From NCBI GenBank assembly GCA_944392715.1, contig CALXXQ010000077.1, forward strand, positions 1-45,544: a stretch of 45,544 nt of DNA, given 5' to 3'. The notes beneath the pieces were generated by a model, which worked only from the letters and a program-made list of their open reading frames with translations, made no database searches and was not told where the DNA came from. Origin of the DNA: an uncultured Brachyspira sp. GTDB lineage: Bacteria; Spirochaetota; Brachyspiria; Brachyspirales; Brachyspiraceae. Below are positions 1-9,597 of the stretch, one piece after another (the first letter of the stretch is position 1; each line of letters starts with the position of its first letter). A program made the translations under genes and the position numbers.

Positions 1-75
1 AATTTGATGATTAATATAGATTCTTAAAGATTATTTATAAAAAATACTACAAACTATTATTTATTGAAAAATACT

Positions 76-112
76 AAAAAACAGGGGGCTTAAAATTAGC
101 TCCTTGTTTTTT
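76..112 (+). terminator. Rho-independent terminator of an upstream gene outside the window
   Basis: A 15-base arm (76-90) pairs with 98-112 around a 7-base loop. Two positions pair only as G.U on the plus strand and would be A.C mismatches on the minus strand, so the hairpin is best formed by plus-strand RNA. The right arm ends in a run of six T. It also sits just past the end of the convergent helicase gene and may stop that transcript less well. Confidence 0.7.
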
Positions 113-138
113 ATTTAAATAAAAATATTTATTTTATA

Positions 139-2136
139 TTATTTATTGTCAGGTCTTAATGAAGCTTTTAAATTAGAGAAAAATTCTTCTTCATTCATAG
201 CCATCTCTTCAGGTAAGTTTTTACTCATTTCTTCTAAAAATACAGAAGGCGTACATTCAACTTTTCTTCCCATTTTTGTTCTGCTTCTGCAATATGTAAG
301 AGTTAAATGTTTTTTAGCTCTAGTCATAGCTACATAACATAATCTTCTTTCTTCTTCAAGTCCATTTTCATCTAAACTTTTTTGATGCGGCATTATACCA
401 TCTTCCATACCGCATATATAAACATAAGGAAACTCTAGTCCCTTAGCAGCATGTATACTCATAAGCATATTTCCTTTCTTTTTATCTTCATCATCATTTT
501 GCTCTTCTATACTCATAAGTAAAATTCTATCTAAATAATTTTTTAAAGTAGCATTTTTATTTGATTTCTCATATTCAAGTATACCATTCATAAGAGATTC
601 CACATTCTCCATTTTTTTTGCACCTTGCTCTTTGGTATCGCTTGAATTAAGTATTTCATTATGATAGGCAATAACATCTAAAAATTTATTTATGTTTTCG
701 TATAATTTTGGACGTTCTATATCATTTTTATCAACAGTAAATAAATTATGATAATGATCTATAATTTCAAGAAAATCTTTTATACCAGCTTTTGCTTTTG
801 GTGATATTTCATCCATATTCTCATAATTAAGTAATGTCTGATATAATGATACTCCATTTTTTATACTAGTTTCATTTAATGTATTTATTGCTACAGCACC
901 TATTCCTCTTTTTGGTATATTTATTACTCTAAGTAAAGAAACTTCATCTTCAGGATTAACAAATAAATTAAGATAGGCGAGTATATCTTTTATCTCTTTT
1001 CTTTCATAAAATTGAAAAGCTCCAACTACAGTATAAGGAAGTCCTCTTAATCTGAATGCTTCTTCAAAAAGTCTCGATTGAGCATTCATTCTAAAAAGTA
1101 CAGCAAAATCTTCATAATTTAATCTTTTGCTTATAGAATAATTTATTATAGAATCTGCTACAAACTGAGCTTCTTCCCTTTCATCTTCGCATGGCATTAT
1201 TGTTGGAGGTATTCCTTCTTCTCCTTCAGCAACAACCTGCTTATTTTTTCTTTGAGTATTATTACTTATCACAGAATGTGCTGCTTCAAGTATAGCTTTT
1301 GTACTTCTATAATTTTTTGTAAGCGTTACTATTTTAGCATCAGGATATTCATTTTCAAATGATAATATATTTGATACATCAGCACCTCTGAATGCATATA
1401 TACTTTGATCATCATCTCCAACTACAGCAATATTTCTATATTTTGATGCTAAAAGGCTTGTAAGTTTATACTGTGCAAAATTAGTATCCTGATATTCATC
1501 TATCATTATATATCTGAATCTCTCCTGATATTTATTAAGTATATCTGGAAACTCTATATATAAATCAATAGTAAGATTTATAAGATCATTAAAGTCAACG
1601 GCATTATATCCTTTTAAATAGCTTTGATAAACTTCATAAACTCTTTTAGCTATTTTTTCAAGATCATCATGAGGCTCTACCTCATAAGGCTTCATCAAAT
1701 TATTTTTATATCTGTCTATATACCAAGCAAATAAATTTTCATCATAATTAAGAGTATTGATTTTTATCTCTCTTAATATGCTTCTTATAAGAGTACGGCT
1801 GTCAGATGAAGAATATATGATAAAGTTATTTTTATATCCTAACTTATCAATATCGCCCTTCAAAACTCTAACACAAAATGAATGAAAAGTACTTACAACT
1901 AATTGCTTAGGTTTTTCTTTTAATAATTTTGTTATACGCTCACGCATTTCAGCAGCTGCTTTATTTGTGAAAGTAACAGCCAGTATCTGACTAGGAAGAA
2001 CACCATGCTTTATTAAATATGCAATTCTCTCTGTTATTACCCTCGTTTTTCCAGAACCAGCTCCTGCTAATGCAAGTAATGGTCCATCTATATGTTCTAC
2101 TGCCTGTCTTTGTTCATCATTTAACATTAATGCCAT
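139..2136 (-). CDS. pcrA: UvrD/PcrA/Rep-type ATP-dependent DNA helicase
   Basis: Superfamily 1A 3'-5' DNA helicase for repair and replication-fork maintenance, cytoplasmic. All family motifs are visible in order: Walker A GAGSGKT (residues 25-31), motif Ia TFTNKAAAEMRERI, Walker B DEYQD near 215, motif III GDDDQSIYAFRGA, motif IV with NYRST, motif V IHAAKGLEFPYV, and motif VI EERRLCYVAMTRAKKHL. At 665 residues it is a little shorter than PcrA/UvrD (about 720), with a short C-terminal tail after motif VI. The start has an AGAGGA ribosome site. PcrA, UvrD and Rep cannot be separated reliably by motifs alone; the family call is secure, the symbol less so. Confidence 0.93.
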   Translation of the reverse strand: MALMLNDEQRQAVEHIDGPLLALAGAGSGKTRVITERIAYLIKHGVLPSQILAVTFTNKAAAEMRERITKLLKEKPKQLVVSTFHSFCVRVLKGDIDKLGYKNNFIIYSSSDSRTLIRSILREIKINTLNYDENLFAWYIDRYKNNLMKPYEVEPHDDLEKIAKRVYEVYQSYLKGYNAVDFNDLINLTIDLYIEFPDILNKYQERFRYIMIDEYQDTNFAQYKLTSLLASKYRNIAVVGDDDQSIYAFRGADVSNILSFENEYPDAKIVTLTKNYRSTKAILEAAHSVISNNTQRKNKQVVAEGEEGIPPTIMPCEDEREEAQFVADSIINYSISKRLNYEDFAVLFRMNAQSRLFEEAFRLRGLPYTVVGAFQFYERKEIKDILAYLNLFVNPEDEVSLLRVINIPKRGIGAVAINTLNETSIKNGVSLYQTLLNYENMDEISPKAKAGIKDFLEIIDHYHNLFTVDKNDIERPKLYENINKFLDVIAYHNEILNSSDTKEQGAKKMENVESLMNGILEYEKSNKNATLKNYLDRILLMSIEEQNDDEDKKKGNMLMSIHAAKGLEFPYVYICGMEDGIMPHQKSLDENGLEEERRLCYVAMTRAKKHLTLTYCRSRTKMGRKVECTPSVFLEEMSKNLPEEMAMNEEEFFSNLKASLRPDNK

Positions 2137-2196
2137 ATATTAATTCCTCTTATTTGAAGAGTTATTATATATTATATTAAAATAATGTAAAATTTT

Positions 2197-3216
2197 TTAA
2201 TGCCTATATAGTTTATTTTTTATTATAGTTTTCAAACATATATATATATAAAAGCTGTCAGATTTTATATACGGTTTTAACTCATTTATATTAATGAGCT
2301 TATATTCTAATTTATCGTTATTGAAAAAGAAATTAATATTAATAGAGCCGTCAGTATTAAAATATATTTCAGTATTATCATAAAAATATTGATAATTGTT
2401 AATTTCTTTTTTTATTTTATTTTTTAAGAAATTTCTAAAATCTTTAGTATCATTCACCAAATCACTTAAAGAGTTATTTATTTTTTTTAATGTATCTATT
2501 GAAAATGCATAGACTATATCTTTTTCTTCGCTATATTTAGAATATATAATATAAAATATTTTATCATCAAAATAATCAGAAATAGAATAATATTCACTAT
2601 AATTCAAATTAGAAATATAATTTTCTGATTTTAAAGTTTCATTAAGGCTATTGTTCATATTAGATATTAATTGATCTATAGAAATATTTGATGATTCATA
2701 TTTATTGTATATAGCTAAAGATTTATCTTCTATATATAAGCCTCCTATAGAACCTTCATTCTCATCATATTTATTTTCTATATGTATCTCATGTATATAA
2801 TGAACAAAATCAATAGTTTTTATGCTGCATTCAAAATAATTATTATTATCTCTCCATTTACCATTTAAATTAATATTTATTTTATTTTTAGAATTGAGTA
2901 TATTATATAATTGATTTTCATTTAAACTAAATGCAAAAATTTCATTATTATTAGCTCTTATAGTCATTGATTTATTATTAATGCTTCCTTCTAATTTTAT
3001 AGGAGTATTTATATCATCATATTTATAATGACCTTTTATATTTGCAGTTTTTTCTTCAAGTATATATTTAGGATTTTTTATTTTTATATGCATAGTTATA
3101 GGATATTTATCTATATTTCCTTTTATAGTAAGAAATAAATATTCATCTATATATGTACTGGAATAAACATTAGATATTATAATAATAAAAAATAATAATA
3201 AGTATTTTTTATTCAT
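2197..3216 (-). CDS. Exported protein of unknown function
   Basis: Not recognised with confidence. The 339-residue product starts MNKKYLLLFFIIIISNVYSS, a clear cleavable signal peptide with no lipobox cysteine, so it is probably periplasmic or outer-membrane associated. The N-terminal half alternates short beta strands (repeated polar/Ile patterns), as in proteins with calycin or DUF-type beta sheets. The C-terminal half (from about 210) vaguely resembles DUF3298/RsiV-type domains, but I would not annotate it so. It heads a run of three to four exported proteins (2197-5222) on the same strand, with gaps of 36 and 2 bases to the first two neighbours. Confidence 0.75.
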   Translation of the reverse strand: MNKKYLLLFFIIIISNVYSSTYIDEYLFLTIKGNIDKYPITMHIKIKNPKYILEEKTANIKGHYKYDDINTPIKLEGSINNKSMTIRANNNEIFAFSLNENQLYNILNSKNKININLNGKWRDNNNYFECSIKTIDFVHYIHEIHIENKYDENEGSIGGLYIEDKSLAIYNKYESSNISIDQLISNMNNSLNETLKSENYISNLNYSEYYSISDYFDDKIFYIIYSKYSEEKDIVYAFSIDTLKKINNSLSDLVNDTKDFRNFLKNKIKKEINNYQYFYDNTEIYFNTDGSININFFFNNDKLEYKLININELKPYIKSDSFYIYICLKTIIKNKLYRH

Positions 3217-3252
3217 TATTTATTATCCTTTATACTATTTTAATTGTTTTTA

Positions 3253-4236
3253 TTAGAAAAATAATGATACTTCTACACCTAATTTATTTTCTATTTTTTT
3301 ATATGAATATAATTGTCTTGAACGCAGATATTCATATTTTACGCCTATTGTAAATCTGTAAATTTCAAATCCAACACCTACTGCTATAGAAGGAAACCAT
3401 TTATCATAACTATCTATTATATTGTATCCGTCTGTATTATTCTTTCTTTCTACTGAATTTATTCTGTCATAACTTGCACCTAAATAAATCCCTCCTATAA
3501 AACTAATCTCTCCCCATATAGGATATCTGAAATCAGTGCCGTAATATATGCTGAATAAATTGACAAAGTTAGACTCTTGAAAACCTGTCATAGCAAATGA
3601 TAGTCCTCCGTACATAGTAAAATAACCATATTTGTAATGAAGAGAGAAATGCATAAGTTCTATACTTGAATCTCTGAATTCTTCTTTAGTTTTATCATAA
3701 AGATTATCATCTCCTAATATATCTCCTCCTATATGAGTACATATATGTCTTACAGGAGTAAATCTGAATCTTAAAGAATTATTATATATATAGTCGAAAT
3801 ATAATTCTACTTGCATATATGTGCCGTAAAATAAACTTTCCCCATATAATATATTATAGTCTGGTTTATATACTGATAAAAAGAATTGAGTTAAAAATCC
3901 TACTCCTATTCTAAATCTATGATCATTTTTATAATTGAATGCTATAGGATTTATTTCTGTTGCCAAAGTAGGCTGATGAAAAAATGCCATTTTATCAAAT
4001 CTATAATTACCTTTATCATATAAATATTCTATATCAAATATATCACCTATCCAATATTTACTATTATATACATCAGGATCCAGCCATCCATATAAATATT
4101 TATCAGTATCATATAGTCTCAAAGGATTGAAACTCCATTTTGCCTTTACCTCTTTTGTATGCATATCCATACTATTATATGAATTAGTCTGAGCATACAA
4201 ATGAAATGATAAAATTATAAATAGTTTGAATTTCAT
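3253..4236 (-). CDS. Putative outer-membrane beta-barrel protein
   Basis: Family unknown. A short hydrophobic signal segment (MKFKLFIILSFHLYAQ) is followed by 310 residues rich in aromatic residues and alternating strands. These include many YxYGYF / FRFTPVRH / GGIYLGASYD type segments and a C-terminus ending in a strand with terminal Phe (VEVSLFF), the usual signature of an outer-membrane barrel. This suggests a surface or outer-membrane protein; the ligand is unknown. It lies 2 bases downstream of the lipoprotein at 4239-4853, implying co-transcription. The architecture call rests on pattern reading only. Confidence 0.7.
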   Translation of the reverse strand: MKFKLFIILSFHLYAQTNSYNSMDMHTKEVKAKWSFNPLRLYDTDKYLYGWLDPDVYNSKYWIGDIFDIEYLYDKGNYRFDKMAFFHQPTLATEINPIAFNYKNDHRFRIGVGFLTQFFLSVYKPDYNILYGESLFYGTYMQVELYFDYIYNNSLRFRFTPVRHICTHIGGDILGDDNLYDKTKEEFRDSSIELMHFSLHYKYGYFTMYGGLSFAMTGFQESNFVNLFSIYYGTDFRYPIWGEISFIGGIYLGASYDRINSVERKNNTDGYNIIDSYDKWFPSIAVGVGFEIYRFTIGVKYEYLRSRQLYSYKKIENKLGVEVSLFF

Positions 4237-4238
4237 AA

Positions 4239-4853
4239 TTAATAGAATGTTACAGAGCCTAAAGAATTTGCTATTCTAACCATTGAATCTTCTAAATATG
4301 CTGCTGGAAATGTATAATTTAATATGAAATAATTATCATTTTTTGATTCAAATATAGTATATAATATAAATGTTGTGTTATTCATATTTATTTTAAATTG
4401 AATATTTTTCTTACCATTAATAATATAGTATTCTTCAGTGAAATTTTTTCCATCTTTCATAGTTCTTATAAAATTAATGAGATTATTCAATGAGGTATCA
4501 TCTTTTTTCATATAGGCTGCTAAGCAAGTTATTTTTATTTTTTCATCTATAAACATACTGTCTGTATAAAAATAATCTTTACCATATCCTGTTTGAGATA
4601 TTATACTATCCTTTTCTTCATCTGGTAATTTAACAGAATTAATTGGTGGGATAAATGAAACACCTATATTAGTTATTGAATATGAATTAGTATTATTAAC
4701 AATGCCTTCTTCATTTAAATCTAATCTTTGAAAAGTTATTTTTTTATTTGAAAATAAATCATTGCCGCTTTGGTTTTCTGATTCAGAATTATTATTAGTA
4801 CAGCTTATAATTATGAAAATTATTATAGAAAAAGAAATTATATATTTATTCAT
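4239..4853 (-). CDS. Hypothetical lipoprotein
   Basis: 204 residues with an N-terminal hydrophobic stretch ending IIFIIISC, so Cys18 is the probable lipidated residue. An Asn/Ser-rich spacer follows. The rest contains a compact alpha/beta domain with an amphipathic helix (LNNLINFIRTMKDG) and terminal strands. The layout is loosely like DcrB/PsbP-type lipoproteins, but there is no diagnostic motif and I do not assign a family. Its stop is 2 bases from the start of the barrel-like protein at 3253-4236, so the two may form one envelope unit. Confidence 0.75.
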   Translation of the reverse strand: MNKYIISFSIIIFIIISCTNNNSESENQSGNDLFSNKKITFQRLDLNEEGIVNNTNSYSITNIGVSFIPPINSVKLPDEEKDSIISQTGYGKDYFYTDSMFIDEKIKITCLAAYMKKDDTSLNNLINFIRTMKDGKNFTEEYYIINGKKNIQFKINMNNTTFILYTIFESKNDNYFILNYTFPAAYLEDSMVRIANSLGSVTFY

Positions 4854-4883
4854 ATTAACCCATTATTTTTTTATTATAAATAA

Positions 4884-4913
4884 TTGGGCTATTATTTAAA
4901 TATAATAGCCCAA
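4884..4913 (-). terminator. Perfect 12-bp hairpin between lipoprotein genes
   Basis: TTGGGCTATTAT (4884-4895) and its exact complement (4902-4913) enclose a 6-base loop. It lies 18 bases past the stop of the minus-strand gene at 4932-5222. On the minus strand the stem is followed by TTATTTAT, on the plus strand by six A. This is a likely terminator of the upstream small lipoprotein gene, or leaky termination before the 4239-4853 gene. Confidence 0.65.
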
Positions 4914-4931
4914 AAAATATATGATCGATTT

Positions 4932-5222
4932 TTATTTAGTTACAGTTACACTTCTACTAGTAAAACTTACAAGTCCTGTTAAAAGGTTTAAGAAAAAGTC
5001 ACCGGCATTTTGTCTAGTATATATTTCATAATTTTGAGCATTTCCTGCCAATTGGTGAGTATCTACAAAACCAACTGGAATTAATCCCCATAAAGCATAC
5101 CATTGTTTTCTTGAAACTGACACTCCTGTCTGAGGTCCATTTCCTACTACGTGTCTGTGCTGTGCTATGCATGAAGTAGCGAACAAAGCAACTATGAATA
5201 CTAAAACAAGCATTTTTTTCAT
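4932..5222 (-). CDS. Bor-like small lipoprotein
   Basis: A 96-residue product with a lipoprotein signal (VALFATSC, Cys18). Its body matches the layout of the Bor family (lambda Bor/Iss, serum-resistance lipoproteins): a central segment VGFVDTHQLAGNAQNYEIYTRQ, then a Gly/Phe/Leu hydrophobic segment (FFLNLLTGLVSF) and a final beta strand SRSVTVTK. An excellent TAGGAGAC ribosome site precedes the ATG, suggesting strong expression. It is flanked downstream by a perfect hairpin, so it is probably monocistronic. The Bor match is from memory of the family pattern, not a search. Confidence 0.7.
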   Translation of the reverse strand: MKKMLVLVFIVALFATSCIAQHRHVVGNGPQTGVSVSRKQWYALWGLIPVGFVDTHQLAGNAQNYEIYTRQNAGDFFLNLLTGLVSFTSRSVTVTK

Positions 5223-5342
5223 TTTTTGTCTCCTAAATTTTTTGTAACATATTTATAACAATTAAAGATTTTATTTCTTTAATAAGTTATCAAGATATTG
5301 AAATATTGTTTTGCTAGTATAAACATAAACTATAATATTGCA

Positions 5343-5375
5343 TTTGAAGTATTAAGTTTTTTTAAATACTTCAAA
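5343..5375 (-). terminator. 11-bp inverted repeat downstream of the 5378 gene
   Basis: TTTGAAGTATT (5343-5353) and its complement (5365-5375) flank an 11-base loop that includes T7 on the plus strand. It immediately follows the stop of the minus-strand gene. There is no good T tract on the minus side, so a stabilising 3' hairpin is as likely as a terminator. Confidence 0.4.
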
Positions 5376-5377
5376 AA

Positions 5378-6661
5378 TTATTTTAAAATTTTTTTGAATA
5401 TGTAATATTTAGAAATTAATTCTATATTGCGGATGTATTGTTCTTTGAAATTTTTGTAATAATGTTTAGTGAAATTATAAAGCTCTATATATCCTATTGC
5501 TGCTTTTTGATAATTATTTTTTATTATTATTTCATAAATTACGTCTTCATCTCTTTTATTTAATTTACTAATTGACTGATTCTTTTTATCTTTTGTTTCT
5601 TCTAATTCTTTTATTTTCTCTTCAAAAAATAAAAAATCATCTTTAGTTATTAAATTTGTAAAATATAAAAAAATTAATATTTTATTTTTAAAAAAATCAT
5701 TATAATTTTTTATATATCTATTATGCTTTATCTGATAATCAATTAATTTTTTATTTAATTCTATATATTCTTCTAAAAATGAATTAATTTTATAATCCTC
5801 ATATTGAATACTTTCAAATATTTTTAATAAATCATTTTTATAATATGTTTCATTATTTTCTAATTTGTATCCTAAATACATATACTCTTTTTCTTTTTTC
5901 TGATTTTTTTTAAATGATTTATAGGTATTTCTGTATAATTTCATAAGATTATTATATTCTGTTTCAGTTATTCTTCCTTGTTTGAAATTGTAAAAGATGT
6001 TAAAAGGCATAAAGTATAATTTGTAATCATAATATATAAGCTTTTCATAATCTTTTGATATGTAATTTTGAATTTTTTTGTATAAACATATTATTTTGGC
6101 ATTTATTATATTATAATAGTATTTATTTTCTGAATATAAAATATCTTTTAATTTACCTATTTCCAGTTCAAAATATTCTATTATCATATCAAATAATTCA
6201 GTTTGATCTAATGTATAAAAATAGCCTTCTTTATTTTTTTCTTTGCTTTTTAATTTATATGCTGGGAATATGAATTGTATGTATTTAGACTGTTTTATTC
6301 TGTCTTTTATTTTCTTTATATATTTTTCATTTTCTATCTTTTTATTGTACAATATATTATAATATTCTATAAATGCACCTCTGCTTAAAAAATATATATA
6401 TGATTTATTTATTAAATTATTTATTTCATTTTTATTTATATATTTTATTTTTTCAGAACTGTCATAGTCAAATATATTATTATTTTTTATTATGACTTTT
6501 CTTACTTTATAATCCTTTTCAATATCTTTTTCTCTTCCAGATACACTTTCAATTATATAAATATTTTTATTATTGTTTATTATTTCCTCTAAGGAAGAAA
6601 TATATTTTTTTGAATCTATATGATTAAATTCTATTCCTTTTTTATTTATATCAAATGCCAT
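5378..6661 (-). CDS. Lys/Tyr/Asn-rich hypothetical protein
   Basis: Not recognised. It is 427 residues with no signal peptide, extremely rich in Lys, Asn, Ile and Tyr, and predominantly helical with probable coiled-coil stretches (for example FFEEKIKELEETKDKKNQSISKL near residue 350). Its ATG at 6661 lies inside the end of the upstream TPR gene, an 11-base overlap, so the two are translationally coupled and probably act together. Base composition is even more AT-rich than the housekeeping neighbours, which can mean fast evolution or acquisition. It is cytoplasmic by lack of an export signal. Confidence 0.7.
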   Translation of the reverse strand: MAFDINKKGIEFNHIDSKKYISSLEEIINNNKNIYIIESVSGREKDIEKDYKVRKVIIKNNNIFDYDSSEKIKYINKNEINNLINKSYIYFLSRGAFIEYYNILYNKKIENEKYIKKIKDRIKQSKYIQFIFPAYKLKSKEKNKEGYFYTLDQTELFDMIIEYFELEIGKLKDILYSENKYYYNIINAKIICLYKKIQNYISKDYEKLIYYDYKLYFMPFNIFYNFKQGRITETEYNNLMKLYRNTYKSFKKNQKKEKEYMYLGYKLENNETYYKNDLLKIFESIQYEDYKINSFLEEYIELNKKLIDYQIKHNRYIKNYNDFFKNKILIFLYFTNLITKDDFLFFEEKIKELEETKDKKNQSISKLNKRDEDVIYEIIIKNNYQKAAIGYIELYNFTKHYYKNFKEQYIRNIELISKYYIFKKILK

Positions 6662-8009
6662 ATTCTGTAATATCCGTTATTATTTTTTCTATTTTTTTAT
6701 AATATTTATTTTCTTTTTCAATTTTATTTTTAGCTTTATTAAGATAATATAATGCTTCTTCTTTTAATTTATAATCCAAAAAAGACACATCATATAATTG
6801 ATATAAATATATGCCTTTAAAATAAAAGTACCAAAACATATTATTTTTATTATTGAAACGATCAATATATTCCAAAATTTCATTACATAAATCTACAGTA
6901 ACATGAAAGTCATTTTCATTTTTATAAATATTTGCCAATCTCAATATGCATATTATTAAATCTATATCAATATTCCCATCTATTTTATATTGGCATATTT
7001 TTTTATAATATTTCGTTTTACTGTAATTTTTGCAGCTTTCATTTACTTTATTAAAATCTATTAAAGCTCCATTATAATTTTTTTTATTATATTTTAATTT
7101 TCCGCTATTATAGTATCCTTCAGAAATATCATTAATATCATCATCTACTTCAATATCCAAAAATATTTTTTCATCTCTGCTCAATTTATAATTGCACCAA
7201 GCTATATAATGATCGCATTTTATAATATCTAAAGGAGAATCAAATTTATTTCTTACAAATATTTTCTGTGCTTTTCTAAAATCTTTTAAAGCTTCTTCAT
7301 ATTTATTTAGACTATAAAGCAGCTTTGCTCTATTATAATAATTTTCAGCATGTCTTGAATTGATGCTAATTGATTTATTAAAATCTTCTAATGCCTCATC
7401 ATATATTTTTAAATTATATTTCAAAAATCCTCTTAAATTATAAGCTTCATAATCATCATTACTTCTATTAATAAAAAAGTTATAATTTTCCATTATATCT
7501 ATATAATCATATTTTACTTTCTCTTTATTAAAATATTTTATATATTTTTTTATCTGAGAAGAAGTTTTTAATATGAGCTTTTCTTTATCATAGTAAGACA
7601 GAGGATTTTTAATGAAATTTTTTATATGTTTTTTTATTATAAAGTTATTAGATACATTTTTTAAATATTCTATATCAAGCTTCATTAATTGTTCTAATTC
7701 TTTTGTATATTCAGTATTTTTTGATTTATACATTTCTAGTAATTTTTTACAGGTTTTATATCTATAGCAATATGCTAATAAATAATGTTTATTCGAGTTT
7801 ATTGCTTTTGAAAAGTATTGAATTGATATTTTTAATTTATCTTCATCATCTTCTAATTGCATCAAATATGCAAATAGAATGTATAATTTATAATATTTTA
7901 AATCTTCTTTTACTATATCAGTTAATAATCTTGTGGATAATAAATATAGATTATTTTTATAGGATTCTCTTATGATTATTATGATGTCTCTTATCTTTTT
8001 ATTATTCAT
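6651..8009 (-). CDS. TPR-repeat protein
   Basis: A 452-residue helical protein with tetratricopeptide repeats. Consecutive units are visible around residues 190-260 (AYNLRGFLKYNLKIYDEALE, NYYNRAKLLYSLNKYEEALK) and again near 300 (YYNSGKLKYNKKNYNGALID). These show the usual small residue at position 8 and Ala at 20. TPR proteins are protein-interaction scaffolds. There is no signal peptide, so it is cytoplasmic. It overlaps the following gene by 11 bases, suggesting a coupled pair. Brachyspira genomes carry many TPR proteins; nothing points to a specific partner beyond the coupled 5378-6661 product. Confidence 0.8.
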   Translation of the reverse strand: MNNKKIRDIIIIIRESYKNNLYLLSTRLLTDIVKEDLKYYKLYILFAYLMQLEDDEDKLKISIQYFSKAINSNKHYLLAYCYRYKTCKKLLEMYKSKNTEYTKELEQLMKLDIEYLKNVSNNFIIKKHIKNFIKNPLSYYDKEKLILKTSSQIKKYIKYFNKEKVKYDYIDIMENYNFFINRSNDDYEAYNLRGFLKYNLKIYDEALEDFNKSISINSRHAENYYNRAKLLYSLNKYEEALKDFRKAQKIFVRNKFDSPLDIIKCDHYIAWCNYKLSRDEKIFLDIEVDDDINDISEGYYNSGKLKYNKKNYNGALIDFNKVNESCKNYSKTKYYKKICQYKIDGNIDIDLIICILRLANIYKNENDFHVTVDLCNEILEYIDRFNNKNNMFWYFYFKGIYLYQLYDVSFLDYKLKEEALYYLNKAKNKIEKENKYYKKIEKIITDITEYGI

Positions 8010-8125
8010 TTATCACCCCAAATATATTTTTTAGGGTCATAATTGTTATATATTTAAAATATAGAATAATTCTATTTATAGAAATAGATAAAAAAAATCT
8101 TTTATTTTTGATGTAATTATAGCTT

Positions 8126-8148
8126 GCTGTATGCTGTATGCTGTATGC
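8126..8148. repeat. Heptanucleotide tandem repeat (GCTGTAT)3
   Basis: Three full copies of GCTGTAT plus two further bases lie in the 288-base gap between the TPR gene and ispG. The unit is much more GC-rich than its surroundings. It is non-coding. Copy number could vary between strains. Confidence 0.75.
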
Positions 8149-8221
8149 ATATTTAAATCCTAAAAAATACAATTTTAATTAAAATAACATATATTTTAAT
8201 TTTTTTCAATATTTACATATT

Positions 8222-8255
8222 AGTAAAATATTTAATTAAATATAAATATTTTACT
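8222..8255 (-). terminator. 13-bp perfect hairpin downstream of ispG
   Basis: AGTAAAATATTTA (8222-8234) and its exact complement (8243-8255) enclose an 8-base loop, 42 bases past the ispG stop. It is AT-rich and lacks a T tract, so it is a plausible 3' end or processing stem of the ispG transcript rather than a textbook terminator. Confidence 0.4.
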
Positions 8256-8297
8256 TAATGTAATAGGTAGAAAATAACAAAAATATGAAGAAATTTA

Positions 8298-9365
8298 TTA
8301 AAACTCTTCTATTTTTTTTGTAAGAAAAGTTATAATATTATCCTTTGCCACTTTTATAGGTTCATTTTCTTTCTCGAAAAATATAAAATTTCCATCTCCC
8401 GTACCAGCAACTCCAAAATCAGCATGTCTTGCCTCTCCAGGACCATTTACAACACATCCCATAATAGCAATAGTAATATTCTTTTTTATATTTTGTACAT
8501 GCTTTTCTATATAACTAGCAACATCTTCAACATCAACCTGACATCTTCCGCAAGTAGGGCAGGATATTATTTCTATAGAAGGTTCATTTCTTATTCCTAA
8601 AAATTTAAGAAGCATTTTTCCAGCCATTACCTCTTCTACAGGATCTCCTGTTATTGAATACCTTATAGTGTCTCCAATTCCTTGCATTATTAAATATGAT
8701 AAAGCACTTGTACTTTTTATTAATGAACTTCTTAAAGTACCAGCCTCTGTTACACCAAGATGTATAGGATAATCAAATTTTTCTCTGAATAAAGTATTTG
8801 CATCTATTGTAGTTTGTATGTCTGATGATTTTAAAGAAACTTTTATATTTGTGAAATCCAAATCTTCCATTAACTTTATATGCTCAGCAGCACTTTTCAC
8901 CATATTTTCAGGAGTTACTTCTTTGTATACACTTCTATCTAAACTTCCTCCATTCACTCCAACTCTTATAGTAAGGTTTCTATCTTTAGCTTCTTTTATT
9001 ACTTCTTTAACTTTTTCTTTATCTTTTATATTACCAGGATTAAGTCTCAAAGAATCTATACCGCTTTTCATACTTTCTAATGCCAATCTATAATCAAAAT
9101 GTATATCAGCTATTAAAGGTACTTTAGTTTGTTTTTTTATTTCTTTTATGGATTTAGCAGCATCCATATCAAGTACGGCAAGCCTTACTATATCAACACC
9201 AGCTTCCTCAAGAGATTTTATCTGTTCAACTGTAGATTTTATATCTCTAGTATCAGTATTTGTCATAGACTGTATGCTTATAGGATTATTTCCTCCTATT
9301 AAAATATCTCCTATTTTTACAGTTTTTACTCTTTTTCTTATATTATTAATATTATCTATATTCAT
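8298..9365 (-). CDS. ispG: 4-hydroxy-3-methylbut-2-enyl diphosphate synthase (flavodoxin)
   Basis: IspG/GcpE converts MEcPP to HMBPP in the non-mevalonate (MEP) isoprenoid pathway, using a [4Fe-4S] cluster. The N-terminal TIM barrel begins with PISIQSMTNTDTRD. The cluster ligands are visible in CPTCGRC and GCVVNGPGEARHAD near the C-terminus. Length (355 residues) matches the short bacterial type. An ATG lies 15 bases further upstream (9380), but AAGGAA is placed eight bases ahead of the ATG at 9365 and nothing suitable precedes 9380, so I chose 9365. It is divergent from thrC and appears monocistronic. Confidence 0.95.
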   Translation of the reverse strand: MNIDNINNIRKRVKTVKIGDILIGGNNPISIQSMTNTDTRDIKSTVEQIKSLEEAGVDIVRLAVLDMDAAKSIKEIKKQTKVPLIADIHFDYRLALESMKSGIDSLRLNPGNIKDKEKVKEVIKEAKDRNLTIRVGVNGGSLDRSVYKEVTPENMVKSAAEHIKLMEDLDFTNIKVSLKSSDIQTTIDANTLFREKFDYPIHLGVTEAGTLRSSLIKSTSALSYLIMQGIGDTIRYSITGDPVEEVMAGKMLLKFLGIRNEPSIEIISCPTCGRCQVDVEDVASYIEKHVQNIKKNITIAIMGCVVNGPGEARHADFGVAGTGDGNFIFFEKENEPIKVAKDNIITFLTKKIEEF

Positions 9366-9511
9366 ATTGATTTCCTTCATTATTGATTTTACTCATTAAT
9401 ATAAAGTTATATAATATAATACTATCATTTTAAAATATTTTTGCAAATAATTTAAAGTTTACATAATATATAATAAAAAAATATTCTATATATTATAATA
9501 TAATAAAAGTC

Positions 9512-9540
9512 TTGAAAAATAATTCTTTATATTATATCCT
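9512..9540 (+). promoter_or_regulatory. Candidate sigma-70-type promoter for thrCB
   Basis: TTGAAA (9512-9517), a 17-base spacer and TATCCT (9535-9540) precede thrC by about 57 bases. The region is very AT-rich, so chance matches are common. I saw no obvious T-box or attenuator stem. Confidence 0.4.
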
Positions 9541-9597
9541 ATATGAAATACTATTGATAATAATTTTTAATATTTAAATTAAAATAAGGATAATATT

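Noticed and set aside
8818..9399. Plus-strand frames over ispG
   Set aside because: They are complementary-strand shadows of a conserved enzyme, with low-complexity Ser/Leu composition and no ribosome site.
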